The notes beneath the pieces are model-generated. The model worked only from the letters and a program-made list of their open reading frames with translations. It did not search any database and was not told the origin of the DNA. The translations under genes were made by a program, and so were the position numbers. Below, piece by piece: positions 44,596 to 54,239 of a stretch of DNA of 64,000 bases. Source of the stretch: Saccharomonospora xinjiangensis XJ-54 (GTDB lineage: Bacteria > Actinomycetota > Actinomycetes > Mycobacteriales > Pseudonocardiaceae); assembly GCF_000258175.1 (NCBI RefSeq), contig NZ_JH636049.1, forward strand, positions 3,077,482 through 3,141,481, given 5' to 3'. Each line of letters starts with the position of its first letter. Position 1 is the first letter of the stretch.

Positions 44596-46278
44596 ATGAG
44601 TCGGTTCGTGGAGACGATGGTCACCACCGCGAACGCGGGTGGGCGGCAACGCGGGATGGTCACCGGGGAGCCAAGGGAGCCCGTGCGCAGAACGTGGTTC
44701 GAGGTGCACGAGCGGGCCCGCCGCGTCGCCGGAGGTCTGATCGAGGCCGGTCTCCGACCCGGCGGTGCGGTCGCGGTGCTGGCCGGTGCTCCCGAACTCA
44801 TCGCGCCGACAGTGCAGGGCGTGTGGCTCGCGGGCGGCAGCGTGACCATGCTCCACCAGCCCACGGCACGGACCGATCTCGCCAAGTGGGCAGAGGACAC
44901 GCTGCGCGTGCTCGGCATGATCGGGTCCTCGCTCGTCGCACTGGGGGAGCCGTTCGACGGTCTCGCGCCGGTGCTCGACGAACACGGCATCGCCTACCGC
45001 TCGATCACGGACCTGCTCGAAGCCGCGCCGCTTCCCGAACCCGTACCCACGGGTGAGGACGCGCTGGCGTTGTTGCAGCTCACCAGCGGCTCGACGGCCG
45101 ACCCGAAGGCCGTGAAGATCACGCACGGCAACCTGTTCTCCAACGTCACCGCCATGGTGCGGCGTGCGGAGTTCGACTTCGACACCGACGTGATGGTGTC
45201 GTGGCTCCCGCTGTTCCACGACATGGGCATGGTCGGTTTCCTTACCGTGCCGATGACCTTCGGTGTCGAACTCGTCAAGATCACGCCGATGGACTTCCTC
45301 GGCGGTCCGCTCGTGTGGCCGGAGCTGATCAGCAGGTACCGGGGGACGACGACGGCCGCCCCGAACTTCGCCTATGCCATCGTTGGTCGCAGGCTCGCCA
45401 AAGTGGACGACGACAGCGCCTACGACCTGTCCTCCCTGCGTATCGCCCTCAACGGCGCCGAACCGATCGACCCGACGGCGGTGCGCACCTTCACCGAAGC
45501 CGGCAGCCGTTTCGGCATGCCTGCCGAGTGTGTCTTTCCGGCCTACGGTCTCGCCGAGGCCACGCTCGCGGTGTCGTTCGCGCCGCTGTTCACCGGTCTC
45601 ACGGTTGACGTCGTCGAGGCCGAGGCACTGGAGGTCGGCGACCGCGCCGTGGCGGTGCCGGAGGGTGATCCTCGCCGCGATACCGACGAGGTGCGACGGT
45701 TCGCCGTGCTCGGACATCCGTTGCCTGGCCTCGAGGCCCGCATCGTCGGCGAGGACGGCACGGAGCGCGGGGAGCGCGAGGTCGGGGAGATCCAGCTTCG
45801 CGGGGAAGCGGTGTCTCCCGGCTACCTCACCGTGGACGGCCCTCTCGACACGAGGGACGCCGAAGGCTGGTTCCCCACCGGTGACATCGGCTATCTCGTG
45901 GACGGGCAGATCGTGATCTGCGGGCGCAAGAAAGACGTCATCATTCTCGGTGGGCGCAACGTGTACCCGACCGACATCGAGAGGGCCGCGAGTGCCGTTG
46001 ACGGTGTCCGTGCGGGCAACGCCGTGGCGGTGCGCATCGACGCCGGAACCCGCAGGGAGCGGTTCGCCGTCGTCCTGGAGTCCACTGTGGCCGGTGACAC
46101 CGATGCGGAGAACGCGCTGGCGAAGGCGGTCGCGGCCAGGGTCCGCGACGCGGTGGACGCCCGCCCCTACGCGGTCGTCGTGCTGCCGAAGGGCAGCCTG
46201 CCCAAGACCCCGTCCGGCAAGGTGAAGCGCGCCGCCACAGCGACGCGCTACCGGGAACTCATCGACTCGAGGGCCTGA
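44596..46278 (+). CDS. fatty acyl-AMP ligase (Pks16-like)
   Basis: A 560-residue ANL-superfamily enzyme that activates fatty acids as acyl-AMP. The ATP loop is LQLTSGSTADPKAVKITHGNL, then SWLPLFHDMGMVGFL, YGLAEATLAVSF, WFPTGDIGYL and LPKTPSGKVKRA with the catalytic Lys. LPLFHDMG is typical of FAAL/Pks16-type proteins rather than acyl-CoA synthetases. M. tuberculosis Rv1013 (pks16) is in the same position after ispE. No polyketide synthase lies beside it. It converges on the DivIVA-domain genes. Confidence 0.93.
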   Translation: MSRFVETMVTTANAGGRQRGMVTGEPREPVRRTWFEVHERARRVAGGLIEAGLRPGGAVAVLAGAPELIAPTVQGVWLAGGSVTMLHQPTARTDLAKWAEDTLRVLGMIGSSLVALGEPFDGLAPVLDEHGIAYRSITDLLEAAPLPEPVPTGEDALALLQLTSGSTADPKAVKITHGNLFSNVTAMVRRAEFDFDTDVMVSWLPLFHDMGMVGFLTVPMTFGVELVKITPMDFLGGPLVWPELISRYRGTTTAAPNFAYAIVGRRLAKVDDDSAYDLSSLRIALNGAEPIDPTAVRTFTEAGSRFGMPAECVFPAYGLAEATLAVSFAPLFTGLTVDVVEAEALEVGDRAVAVPEGDPRRDTDEVRRFAVLGHPLPGLEARIVGEDGTERGEREVGEIQLRGEAVSPGYLTVDGPLDTRDAEGWFPTGDIGYLVDGQIVICGRKKDVIILGGRNVYPTDIERAASAVDGVRAGNAVAVRIDAGTRRERFAVVLESTVAGDTDAENALAKAVAARVRDAVDARPYAVVVLPKGSLPKTPSGKVKRAATATRYRELIDSRA

Positions 46279-46298
46279 ACAACTCTTTGTGAAGTCCT

Positions 46299-46643
46299 TC
46301 AGACCAGCTTGCGCCACAACGGTGCGCGGGCGTGGCTGTGGTCGAGCGCGGTCGCGACGTACGCCCTCGGCAGCGTGGCGGACTCGCGGGCCGCGAGCGC
46401 CGTCTCCACCAGCCGCAGGAACGAGTCCACCGCTGCCGGGTCGTAGCCGACCGTGCGGCGGCCCATCGGGCACAGTGTGAACGCCACCTTGTGCACGTCG
46501 GCCGCCGTCACGGTGTCACGGCCTTCCAAGGTGGCCGCGACCCGGCTGAGAAAGGCATCGACCTGCATGCGGTTGTAGCCGCGCGTGCCCCACGGGGCGG
46601 GAGGGAACCAGGCTCTATCGACGTCGTCGGCTGTGATCTCCAT
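46299..46643 (-). CDS. small DivIVA-domain protein (second of pair)
   Basis: A 114-residue protein with two copies of the DivIVA/DivI1A motif (YNRMQVDAFLSRVAATL near 23, YDPAAVDSFLRLVETAL near 67). The motif corresponds to the N-terminal membrane-binding hook of DivIVA/Wag31, but the long coiled coil is missing. Its ATG shares a base with the stop of the partner gene (TGATG), so the pair is coupled. It may recruit to curved membranes or act as an adaptor; function is unknown. Confidence 0.82.
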   Translation of the reverse strand: MEITADDVDRAWFPPAPWGTRGYNRMQVDAFLSRVAATLEGRDTVTAADVHKVAFTLCPMGRRTVGYDPAAVDSFLRLVETALAARESATLPRAYVATALDHSHARAPLWRKLV

Positions 46644-46942
46644 CAGCGATCGAGACCTTCCGCCGTCGCCGACGCGGGCCGCAACCCGCTCGACTGCGCG
46701 AGTTGCCGCTCGACGAGGTCGAGGAACTCGTCCACCTGCTCCTCGTCGTAGCCTCGCCGCCCCAGCAACGGGCGTCCGAACCGGACGTGGTGGACCTCGG
46801 CGGCCGTGACGGTGTCCTTGCCCGCCAATGTGAGGGCGATCCGGCTGACGAAGGCATCGACCTCGGCCTTGGCGTAGCCGCGGCGACCGAACGGAGCGTT
46901 GTCGAACTGGATGTCGGAGATTTCTCGCGCGGTGAACGACAT
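46643..46942 (-). CDS. small DivIVA-domain protein (first of pair)
   Basis: A 99-residue protein with two DivIVA motifs (YAKAEVDAFVSRIALTL near 23 and YDEEQVDEFLDLVERQL near 66), the same layout as its neighbour, so the genes arose by duplication. ATG 46942 has GAGAGG about five bases upstream. The C-terminal end is short and polar. Conserved N-terminal part begins MSFTAREISDIQFDNAPFGRR, with the FxxAPFGRRGY pattern typical of actinobacterial DivIVA-domain proteins. Confidence 0.82.
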   Translation of the reverse strand: MSFTAREISDIQFDNAPFGRRGYAKAEVDAFVSRIALTLAGKDTVTAAEVHHVRFGRPLLGRRGYDEEQVDEFLDLVERQLAQSSGLRPASATAEGLDR

Positions 46943-47088
46943 GGGACCTCTCTCGGGCTCAGACGTCGTCGCTGTGCGCAACGACCTAGCCACGAGCGGT
47001 AGGTCCGGAAACCTGACAACACAGGGCATAGCCCGATCGAGGAGCCAGGACAACCCGGTCAGGTGGTGACAAACCGGATGAGAGGCCG

Positions 47089-47682
47089 TCAGCGGCCGTG
47101 GAACTCGTTCTGCGCGGCGGCCAATCCCTTGCCGATCAACGCTTCGACGGCGTCGGCGCAGAGTCCGATGTTCAGCGCCAGTTCGCGTCGCTCGGTGGAG
47201 GAGAAGTCCTTCAGCACGTAGTCAGCGGGGTCCATGCGTCCTGGCGGCCGGTCGATACCGAATCGGACGCGGAAATACTCCTGCGTGCCGAGGGACTTGG
47301 TGATGGAGCGGAGTCCGTTGTGGCCGCCCGCGCCACCGCCGAACTTGAGCCGCACCGACCCGTAGGGAAGATCAAGCTCGTCGTGGATCACCACGACGCC
47401 CTCGGGGCCGATCTTGTAGAACCGGGCGGTGCCCGCGACGGGGCCACCGGAGAGGTTCATGAACGATCGCGGTTTGGCCAGCACGACTCTGCGGCCGGCG
47501 AGACGCCCCTCGCACACCTCCGCGCCGCCCTTGTGGGCCTTGAAGCGCCCACCGATGCGGTCGGCGATCTCGTCGAGGACGAGGAAGCCGATGTTGTGCC
47601 GGTTGCCTTCGTAACGAGGTCCGGGATTGCCGAGACCGGCGAGCAGCACGTGCTCGCCGGTCCCCGGCAGATCAGGAGTCAC
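47089..47682 (-). CDS. pth: peptidyl-tRNA hydrolase
   Basis: A 197-residue enzyme that recycles tRNA from drop-off peptidyl-tRNA. Motifs: LLAGLGNPGPRYEGNRHNIGF with the catalytic His in NRHNIGF, KPRSFMNLSG, VIHDELDLPYG and FGGGAGGHNGLRSI. Length is typical. It lies 23 bases downstream of rplY and is likely cotranscribed, as in M. tuberculosis (Rv1014c-Rv1015c). Confidence 0.96.
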   Translation of the reverse strand: MTPDLPGTGEHVLLAGLGNPGPRYEGNRHNIGFLVLDEIADRIGGRFKAHKGGAEVCEGRLAGRRVVLAKPRSFMNLSGGPVAGTARFYKIGPEGVVVIHDELDLPYGSVRLKFGGGAGGHNGLRSITKSLGTQEYFRVRFGIDRPPGRMDPADYVLKDFSSTERRELALNIGLCADAVEALIGKGLAAAQNEFHGR

Positions 47683-47705
47683 AGTCGTGTCCTCGACAGG
47701 AAGGC

Positions 47706-48344
47706 TCAGGCGTTCTCGGAGGTCTCCGGCTTGTCCTCGACGACACCGGCGCCCTCGATGTCCACCGCGCCCTCCATGGCGGCCTCGCTCGGGGACTCCG
47801 CCACGGCGACGACGAGTGCGTCGGGGTCGGTCACCAGCGTCGAGCCCTTCGGCAGGGAAACCTGGGAGGCGTTGATCTGCGTGCCTGCCGTGGCGCCGTC
47901 GATCGACACCTCGAGCTGCTCAGGCAGGTTCAGCGCGTCGGCCTCGACCTGGACAGTGTCGAGGTCCTGCGTCACCAGTGTGCCGGGTGCGGACTGGCCG
48001 GTGAGGACGATCGGGACCTCGACCGTCACCTTCTCACCGCGCTTGACGACGAGCAGATCGACGTGCTCGATGTAGTTCTTCAGCGGGTGGACCGTGACGG
48101 TCTTGGTGAGGGCCAGCTGCGTGGCCTCCGCGCTGTCGGCGTCCTTGACGTCCAGCGTGATGACAGCGTTCTGCCCGTTCTCGCGGATCACGCGGGCGAA
48201 TTCGAGGGCAGGCAGTGCCAGGTGCCTCGGGTCGATGCCGTGGCCGTAGAGCACCGCGGGGATCTTGCCCGCGCGGCGGGTGCGGCGCGCGGCGCCCTTA
48301 CCGAACTCGGTGCGTGGTTCGACCGTCAGACGTACCTCGGACAC
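47706..48344 (-). CDS. rplY: 50S ribosomal protein L25 (general stress protein Ctc)
   Basis: A 212-residue L25 of the long Ctc type. The N-terminal 5S rRNA-binding domain starts SEVRLTVEPRTEFGKGAARRTRRAGKIPAVLYGHG, and the C-terminal TL5-like beta domain (YIEHVDLLVVKRGEKVTVEVPI) is followed by an acidic tail. ATG 48344 is preceded by a GAGGAGTGCA ribosome-binding site. The 228 bases upstream hold only weak promoter-like sequences. Confidence 0.96.
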   Translation of the reverse strand: MSEVRLTVEPRTEFGKGAARRTRRAGKIPAVLYGHGIDPRHLALPALEFARVIRENGQNAVITLDVKDADSAEATQLALTKTVTVHPLKNYIEHVDLLVVKRGEKVTVEVPIVLTGQSAPGTLVTQDLDTVQVEADALNLPEQLEVSIDGATAGTQINASQVSLPKGSTLVTDPDALVVAVAESPSEAAMEGAVDIEGAGVVEDKPETSENA

Positions 48345-48572
48345 GGAAATGCACTCCTCGCGATGAATTCAAGATCGTTGCTTGTCGGCTGTCCGGCGGC
48401 GAGTCCACGACGTGCGCGCACGAGGGCCCTCGAAGCCGCCGCGTCGATCACGTCGGGCGCCGGCGACATCTCGCGGCACCCACCTCGCCGAGACAACCGC
48501 TTCAGTCTAGGCCAACCGATTCCGCCGCTCGACGGCACCCGGCGGTTACCTCCCGTGAGGCGGGGAGGCGGG
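48345..48572. other. rplY leader and promoter region, no gene
   Basis: A TAGACT box on the minus strand at 48504-48509 could be the rplY -10. I see no convincing -35, hairpin or small gene here. Confidence 0.35.
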
Positions 48573-48614
48573 AAAAAGCCCGGGGCCACCGCCGCGTGAC
48601 GGTGGCCCCGGGGC
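48573..48614 (-). terminator. intrinsic terminator of the glmU-prs operon
   Basis: On the minus strand a perfect 13-bp stem (CCCGGGGCCACCG with CGGTGGCCCCGGG) around an 8-base loop is followed by CTTTTTCC. It lies about 32 bases past the prs stop. This is the clearest T-tract terminator in the window. Confidence 0.9.
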
Positions 48615-48645
48615 AACGAGAAGGAACGAGGTCGAACAGGCCGGC

Positions 48646-49626
48646 TCAGGCGCTGCCGTCGAAGAGGCTTGTCACCGAGCCGTCCTCGAAGACCTCCTGG
48701 ATGGCGCGGGCCAGAAGCGGCGCGATCGACAGCACCGTGAGGTTGGGGAAGCGCTTCTCCTCGGGGATCGGCAGCGTGTTGGTGATGATGACCTCCTTCA
48801 CCGGTGCCTTCGCGAGACGTTCGGTGGCGGGGTCGGACAGAATGCCGTGCGTCGAGGCGATGACGACGTCGGCCGCACCCTCATCCGCGAGTGCGTTGGC
48901 GGCCTTCGTGATCGTGCCACCGGTGTCGATCATGTCGTCGATCAGCACGCAGAGCCTGCCCTTGACGTCGCCCACCACGCGGTTGGCGACGGCCTGGTTG
49001 GGCTTGTCGGGGTCGCGGGTCTTGTGGATGAAGGCGATCGGCCGGTCACCGAGCTGCTGCGCCCACTTCTCGGCCAGCCGCACCCTGCCCGAGTCCGGAG
49101 AGACGACGGCGATGTTCTGGTCGCCGTAGTGCTCCTCGATGTACTTGGCGAGCACATTCTGGCCGTGCAGGTGATCGACGGGGCCGTCGAAGAAGCCCTG
49201 GATCTGCGCTGTGTGCAGATCCACCGTCAGGATGCGGTCGGCGCCGGCCGTCTTGAACAGGTCGGCGATGAGCCTGGCCGAGATGGGCTCGCGGCCCTTG
49301 TGCTTCTTGTCCTGCCGCGAGTACGGGTAGAACGGCATGATCACGGTGATGCGCTTGGCGCTGCCTCGCTTCAGCGCGTCAACCATGATGAGCTGCTCCA
49401 TGATCCACTCGTTGATGGGAGGGGAGAAGCTCTGCAGGACGAAGGCGTCCGTGCCGCGGACCGATTCCTGGAAACGGACGTAAATCTCACCGTTGGCGAA
49501 ACTGAGCAGCGTCTGCGGGGTGATCGTCACGTTGAGGTGCTTCGCGACCTCTTCGGCGAGTTCGACGTGCGAACGGCCGGAGAAGAGCATGAGGTTCTTC
49601 TTCGGCGTGCCGTGTTTCGGGCTCAT
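48646..49626 (-). CDS. prs: ribose-phosphate pyrophosphokinase
   Basis: A 326-residue enzyme that makes PRPP from ribose 5-phosphate and ATP for nucleotide, His and Trp synthesis. Motifs include [38 protein letters not shown] (ATP/allosteric region), [11 protein letters not shown] and the PRPP loop [19 protein letters not shown] 49626 overlaps the glmU stop (ATGA). In actinobacteria PRPP also gives the decaprenyl-phosphate arabinose precursor. A strong terminator follows. Confidence 0.97.
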   Translation of the reverse strand: MSPKHGTPKKNLMLFSGRSHVELAEEVAKHLNVTITPQTLLSFANGEIYVRFQESVRGTDAFVLQSFSPPINEWIMEQLIMVDALKRGSAKRITVIMPFYPYSRQDKKHKGREPISARLIADLFKTAGADRILTVDLHTAQIQGFFDGPVDHLHGQNVLAKYIEEHYGDQNIAVVSPDSGRVRLAEKWAQQLGDRPIAFIHKTRDPDKPNQAVANRVVGDVKGRLCVLIDDMIDTGGTITKAANALADEGAADVVIASTHGILSDPATERLAKAPVKEVIITNTLPIPEEKRFPNLTVLSIAPLLARAIQEVFEDGSVTSLFDGSA

Positions 49627-51095
49627 TCTGGCGACTCCCCGTGGGTTTCGGTTTCCTGCTGTGCGGCGAGCGCCTTCTCCGCTGCCTCCGCCGCGGGTGT
49701 GCCCGGCCTTCGCCTGACCACCCAGCCTTCGATGGTGCGTTGCGGTGCCCCCGACACCGCGAGCGCCCCGGGAGGAACGTCGCGGCGAATCACCGTTCCA
49801 GCACCACTGTAAGCGCCGTCCCCCACGGTGACCGGCGCGATGAACATCGTGTCCGAGCCTGTGCGCACGTACGAGCCGACGACGGTGTGGTGCTTGTTGA
49901 CGCCGTCGTAGTTGACGAACACGCTCGACGCGCCGATGTTGCTGTACTCGCCGATGGTCGCGTCGCCGACGTAGCTCAGGTGCGGCACCTTCGAGCCCCT
50001 GCCGATGTCGGCCTTCTTCGTCTCGACGAACGTGCCGATCTTGCCTGCCTCGCCGAGTTTCGTACCGGGCCGCAGATAGGCGAACGGGCCGACCTCCGCG
50101 TCCGCGCCGATGAGCGCTCCGCTGCCATGGGTTCGCACGACCTTCGCGCGCGGTCCCACCGTGACGTCGGTGAGCGTGGTGTCGGGGCCGATCTCCGCTC
50201 CCTCGCCGATCGTGGTCCTGCCGTGAAGCTGAACGTTGGGCCGGATCACCACGTCCTGCGCGAGTTCGACGTCGGCGTCCAGCCACGTGGTCGCCGGGTC
50301 AACGACCGTGACCCCGGCTCGTTGCCAGCGCCGCACGATACGCCGGTTCAACTCGGCCCCCAGAGCGGACAGCTGCACGCGGTCGTTCACACCCTCGGTG
50401 AGCCACGGATCGTCCACGACGAGCGCGCCGACCTCGCGCCCGTCGCCACGGGCGATGCCGAGCACGTCCGTGAGGTACAACTCGCCCTGTGCGTTGTCCG
50501 TCGAAAGCCGTGACAGCGCGTCCACGAGCACGGCGGTGTCGAAGGCGTACACCCCCGAGTTGATCTCGGTGATCGCCAGTTCGTCCTGCCTGGCGTCCTT
50601 GTGCTCCACGATGCCGGTCAATCGGCCCTCCGCGTCACGCACGATGCGCCCGTAGCCGGTGGGATCGGCCACGACCGCGGTCAGCACCGTGACCGCGTTG
50701 CCGCGCTCGCGATGTTCGGCGAGCAGCACCGAGAGCGTTTCGGTGTCCAGCAACGGCACATCGCCGTAGGTGACGAGCACGGTGCCCGACGCCGTGGACG
50801 GCAACACGTCGAGCGCGCACGACACGGCGTGGCCGGTTCCGTTGCGCTCTTCCTGCACGGCACTAGAAATGGGCCTGCCCAGCGCGGTCTCCAACCCCGC
50901 GAGGTGCTCGACGACCGCCTGCCTTCCGTGCCCCACCACCACGACCAGCCGGTCGGGGTCCAGTCCCGCAGCCGCGCGAACGGCGTGTTCGACCAGCGGC
51001 CGCCCCGCGAGCGGATGAAGGACCTTCGGGAGGCTGGACCTCATGCGGGTGCCTTCACCCGCGGCGAGAATGACAGTGCTCAGCGGGCCGGTCAC
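49623..51095 (-). CDS. glmU: bifunctional GlcNAc-1-P uridyltransferase / GlcN-1-P acetyltransferase
   Basis: A 490-residue enzyme that makes UDP-GlcNAc for peptidoglycan. The N-terminal pyrophosphorylase has [38 protein letters not shown] and [10 protein letters not shown]. The C-terminal left-handed beta-helix acetyltransferase has [41 protein letters not shown] and the catalytic His region [16 protein letters not shown] 51095 has GAGGAG four bases upstream. The order glmU-prs matches M. tuberculosis. Confidence 0.97.
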   Translation of the reverse strand: MTGPLSTVILAAGEGTRMRSSLPKVLHPLAGRPLVEHAVRAAAGLDPDRLVVVVGHGRQAVVEHLAGLETALGRPISSAVQEERNGTGHAVSCALDVLPSTASGTVLVTYGDVPLLDTETLSVLLAEHRERGNAVTVLTAVVADPTGYGRIVRDAEGRLTGIVEHKDARQDELAITEINSGVYAFDTAVLVDALSRLSTDNAQGELYLTDVLGIARGDGREVGALVVDDPWLTEGVNDRVQLSALGAELNRRIVRRWQRAGVTVVDPATTWLDADVELAQDVVIRPNVQLHGRTTIGEGAEIGPDTTLTDVTVGPRAKVVRTHGSGALIGADAEVGPFAYLRPGTKLGEAGKIGTFVETKKADIGRGSKVPHLSYVGDATIGEYSNIGASSVFVNYDGVNKHHTVVGSYVRTGSDTMFIAPVTVGDGAYSGAGTVIRRDVPPGALAVSGAPQRTIEGWVVRRRPGTPAAEAAEKALAAQQETETHGESPE

Positions 51096-51139
51096 GGCGC
51101 TCCTCGGAAATGGAATGGGAAGTCCGACGGCCCACGATC

Positions 51140-52885
51140 CTACGGGTGGTCTCCCGCCTCCGCCGTCGGGTCGGTCCGCGAGTGGGTGGCGCCACGTTCG
51201 CAGGCGGGAGACTGTCGTTGTCCGGCGGCATTGCCGTGGTTCTCCTGGCCCGCGGGGCTGGACGCGATCTGGTTGCCGCCTCTGCGTTTCGCCTGATACA
51301 TCGCGGCATCGGCGCGTGACAACACCTCTTCCGCACTTTCCTGCGCACGCAGACACACAAGGCCGACCGACAACGTGACGCCGTGGGACAGATGCCTCGG
51401 CAGCGAGGCCACAGCCTTCACCGCGCGGGTCAGTGCCTGGGTCGCCGCGCCCATCGGCGCTTTCGGCAGCAGGATGACGAACTCGTCGCCGCCGTAGCGC
51501 GCCACGATGTCGTCGGCCCGCAACGCGTCGCGCAGCGTGCTCGCCACCACCCGCAACACCGCGTCACCCTCGGCATGGGAGTGCTGGTCGTTGACGTCCT
51601 TGAAGCCGTCGAGGTCCGTCAGCGCCACCGAAAGCGGGTCGGAGGACGTGGAGGTGGCGAGGGCGCGCAGCCGTTCGTCGAGTGCCCTGCGGTTGGGCAG
51701 GCCGGTCAGCGGGTCCTGCATGGCCTGCTGCGTGATCGCGCCGTGTTCGGCCGACAGCCGCTCATGCTCCCTCCGCGTGTTGAGCGTGGCGATCTGCGAC
51801 TCCCGCATCGACCACAGCTCCCCCTCCAGCGCCGTGGCGTAGTCGAGCAGAAGGGGGATGGGATCGTCCTGCGCACCTTTCCCGCTCACCTCGCCGGTGA
51901 GGCCGCCGCTCAGCGCGGTGAGTTCGCGAAGCAGGTTGAGGCGCATCGAAGGCTGGGAGGTGTCCTCCGCCTCGGTGTCGCGTGCCTGAAGCAACGTCTC
52001 GATCGCCTCCTGCCTGCGGTCGTCGGCGACGAGACAGCGAGCGAGCGCGATGGTCACGAGCAACTTCTCCTGCGGGTAGCCCTGCTCGGCGACGAGCCGC
52101 CGGAGGCGTTCGACGTGTGCCGACGCGGGGGCCGCTAGCGCCAGCGCCGCCGCCAGCACACCGACCTGCTCCACCGCGGGCACCCCTGGCTTCCTGGGAA
52201 ACAGCGACTCGGCGAACGGCGCCTCGACCGCGATGGTCATGGAAGCGGCGGTGCGGAACTTCTCGCCAGCTTCCTCGGAACGGCCGACACGTTCCAGCCG
52301 CAGCCCCCAGCCCAGCAGCATCTTGACGCGGTTCATCAACTGGAGCGTGATCTCGTGAGGGCCCGCGCTGTCGCGGATGGCCTGATGGGCGCGGGCGATG
52401 ACCTCTTCGGCGGCCTCGTACACCCCGAGCTGGTTCAGCACTATCCAGCAGTCGTTGAGTGCCGACGACAACATGCGGTCCCATGCCCGCCTGCCGAGGT
52501 GGACGTCCGGCGCGGGGAGGTCGTCGAGCAGCGCCAGCGCGCGGGCGATCTCGGTGAGCGCCGCGTCCTCCTGCTCCCTGACCACGAGCAGCCTGCCCCG
52601 CAAGGCGTGCGCGTCGGCGCGGAGCAGGGCGAGACCGTGTCGCCGGGTGTGCGTGAGCATCTCGTCGAGCAGCGGCTCGGCCTCCTCGGCGAGGCCACGG
52701 ATCACGAGGCGGGCCAGCCCTGTGGCCCTGAGCAACTGGGCGACCAATACCGGTTCGCCACGGTGACGGGTCTCTTCGAGCAGTTCATCGAGCAGGGTGG
52801 TGACCCGGAGTTGTTCGGCGCGATCGGTGCGCTGGACGGTGGCGATCAGCTCACGAGCGCGCCCCAGTACCCAGGCGTCGGACAT
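51140..52885 (-). CDS. soluble diguanylate cyclase with N-terminal TPR-like helical domain
   Basis: A 581-residue protein without membrane helices. The N-terminal about 400 residues are helical repeats of TPR type ([41 protein letters not shown]). The C-terminal GGDEF domain has [28 protein letters not shown] and the active-site YGGDEF, so it should make c-di-GMP. No RxxD inhibitory site is obvious. I start at ATG 52885; an upstream GTG at 52966 is possible but would add an Arg-rich stretch. The tRNA-Gln gene lies upstream on the same strand. Confidence 0.9.
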   Translation of the reverse strand: MSDAWVLGRARELIATVQRTDRAEQLRVTTLLDELLEETRHRGEPVLVAQLLRATGLARLVIRGLAEEAEPLLDEMLTHTRRHGLALLRADAHALRGRLLVVREQEDAALTEIARALALLDDLPAPDVHLGRRAWDRMLSSALNDCWIVLNQLGVYEAAEEVIARAHQAIRDSAGPHEITLQLMNRVKMLLGWGLRLERVGRSEEAGEKFRTAASMTIAVEAPFAESLFPRKPGVPAVEQVGVLAAALALAAPASAHVERLRRLVAEQGYPQEKLLVTIALARCLVADDRRQEAIETLLQARDTEAEDTSQPSMRLNLLRELTALSGGLTGEVSGKGAQDDPIPLLLDYATALEGELWSMRESQIATLNTRREHERLSAEHGAITQQAMQDPLTGLPNRRALDERLRALATSTSSDPLSVALTDLDGFKDVNDQHSHAEGDAVLRVVASTLRDALRADDIVARYGGDEFVILLPKAPMGAATQALTRAVKAVASLPRHLSHGVTLSVGLVCLRAQESAEEVLSRADAAMYQAKRRGGNQIASSPAGQENHGNAAGQRQSPACERGATHSRTDPTAEAGDHP

Positions 52886-52983
52886 GTCCCCCAACGCCGG
52901 GTGCCGCTCGTCGCCAACGCCGTCCCCGTGCAGCCGCCCCAACCCCCTTCGGGCATCTCCTGGCACGTCAGGAGCCGCCTCTG

Positions 52984-53055
52984 CTCCGCCGCCAGGGCTC
53001 GAACCTGGACTGTCAGAACCAAAATCTGAAGTGCTGCCAATTACACTACGGCGGA
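52984..53055 (-). tRNA. tRNA-Gln (anticodon TTG)
   Basis: On the minus strand the acceptor TCCGCCG pairs with CGGCGGA, the discriminator is G, and the CCA end is not encoded. The anticodon stem CAGA/TCTG encloses TTTTGGT with anticodon TTG, reading CAA and CAG. The T-arm shows GGTTCGAGCC. The gene is 72 bases. Confidence 0.93.
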
Positions 53056-53152
53056 TTGCGCCTGGTCAGGATAGCCAGTAGTGAATCACGTGCTGAAGCC
53101 AGGGGCCGAGCCGCGACGTTTCGGCTCTCCCGGGACGAGGGAACCTCCTGTA

Positions 53153-53165
53153 CCGTAACTTACGG
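53153..53165. promoter_or_regulatory. operator-like palindrome upstream of the desaturase gene
   Basis: CCGTAA-C-TTACGG is a perfect inverted repeat that overlaps a TACCGT -10 candidate (53151-53156); a degenerate copy CGTAGGTAAGG follows at 53169. It is a likely site for a TetR-type repressor of the desaturase. Confidence 0.55.
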
Positions 53166-53216
53166 AAACGTAGGTAAGGGTGACCTTGCCGACCCTCGTG
53201 GAAAGAAGTGAAGCGC

Positions 53217-54170
53217 ATGACGGCCACTCTCGACGAAACCGCGGCGAAAGCCGCGAAAGGACCCAAACCGATACTTGACGGCAAGCGCACCGCCGGCGTG
53301 CAGTTCGCGGTGTATTTCGGCGTCATCGCCCCGTTGGCCGCACTGGCCGCCGCCGTTCCCTTCGCGTGGGGATGGGGCTTGACATGGGTCGATGTCGGGC
53401 TGTTCGTTCTCTTCTACGCCATCACTGGGCTCGGAATCACCGTGGCTTTCCATCGCCACTTCACCCACGGTTCCTTCAAGGCCAAGCCGTGGCTGCGGGT
53501 TGTCATGGCTATCTCGGGCAGCATGGCGCTCCAGGGTCCGGTGATCACCTGGGTCGCCGATCACCGCAGGCACCACGCCTTCTCCGACAAGGAGGGCGAT
53601 CCCCACTCGCCGTGGCTGTACGGAACCTCGCCCGCCGCGATCGCGAAGGGGTTCTGGCACGCCCACATGGGCTGGCTGTTCGACAGGGACTGCACCAACG
53701 CGGAACGGTTCGCACCCGACCTGCTCAAAGACAAGGCCATCGCGCGGGTTGACCGCTACTTCTGGCTTTGGGGCGTGCTGAGCTTCGCGCTCCCGGCACT
53801 GCTCGGCGGTCTCCTCACCTGGTCGTGGTGGGGTGCGCTGACCGCGCTCTTCTGGGCTGGTTTCGTGCGTGTGTGCGTGCTGCACCACGTGACCTGGTCA
53901 GTGAACTCGATCTGTCACATGATCGGCGAACGGCCGTTCGCCGCCCGCGACCGCTCCGCCAACTTCTGGCCGCTCGCGATCTTCTCGTTCGGCGAGGCGT
54001 GGCACAACCTGCACCACGCCGACCCGACGTCCGCACGACACGGCGTGAAGCGCGGGCAGATCGACATCTCGGCACGACTGATCTGGATCTTCGAGAAGTT
54101 CGGCTGGGCCTACAACGTGCGCTGGCCGACGCCTGCGCGGCTGGCGAAGCTCGCCGTTGACGGCAAGTAG
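53217..54170 (+). CDS. acyl-CoA/fatty acid delta-9-type desaturase
   Basis: A 317-residue membrane di-iron desaturase. Three His boxes are intact: HRHFTH, HRRHH and HNLHH. Four hydrophobic helices surround them (VQFAVYFGVIAPLAAL; VVMAISGSMALQGPVITW; LWGVLSFALPALLGGLL). It resembles DesA3-type stearoyl-CoA desaturases that make oleate-type chains and adjust membrane fluidity. ATG 53217 has GAAAGAAG eight bases upstream. The TetR gene follows after 69 bases on the same strand. Confidence 0.94.
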   Translation: MTATLDETAAKAAKGPKPILDGKRTAGVQFAVYFGVIAPLAALAAAVPFAWGWGLTWVDVGLFVLFYAITGLGITVAFHRHFTHGSFKAKPWLRVVMAISGSMALQGPVITWVADHRRHHAFSDKEGDPHSPWLYGTSPAAIAKGFWHAHMGWLFDRDCTNAERFAPDLLKDKAIARVDRYFWLWGVLSFALPALLGGLLTWSWWGALTALFWAGFVRVCVLHHVTWSVNSICHMIGERPFAARDRSANFWPLAIFSFGEAWHNLHHADPTSARHGVKRGQIDISARLIWIFEKFGWAYNVRWPTPARLAKLAVDGK

Positions 54171-54227
54171 CCTCCAACGGGAAACGGCGCGCCGACGTCC
54201 TCCCGAGTCGTCTCGCGGCCACGGGGC

Positions 54228-54233
54228 TAGGCT
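54228..54233 (+). promoter_or_regulatory. leaderless-type -10 box of the TetR gene
   Basis: TAGGCT ends 6 bases before GTG 54240; the regulator can be expressed apart from the desaturase. Confidence 0.5.
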
Positions 54234-54239
54234 GCCCCG

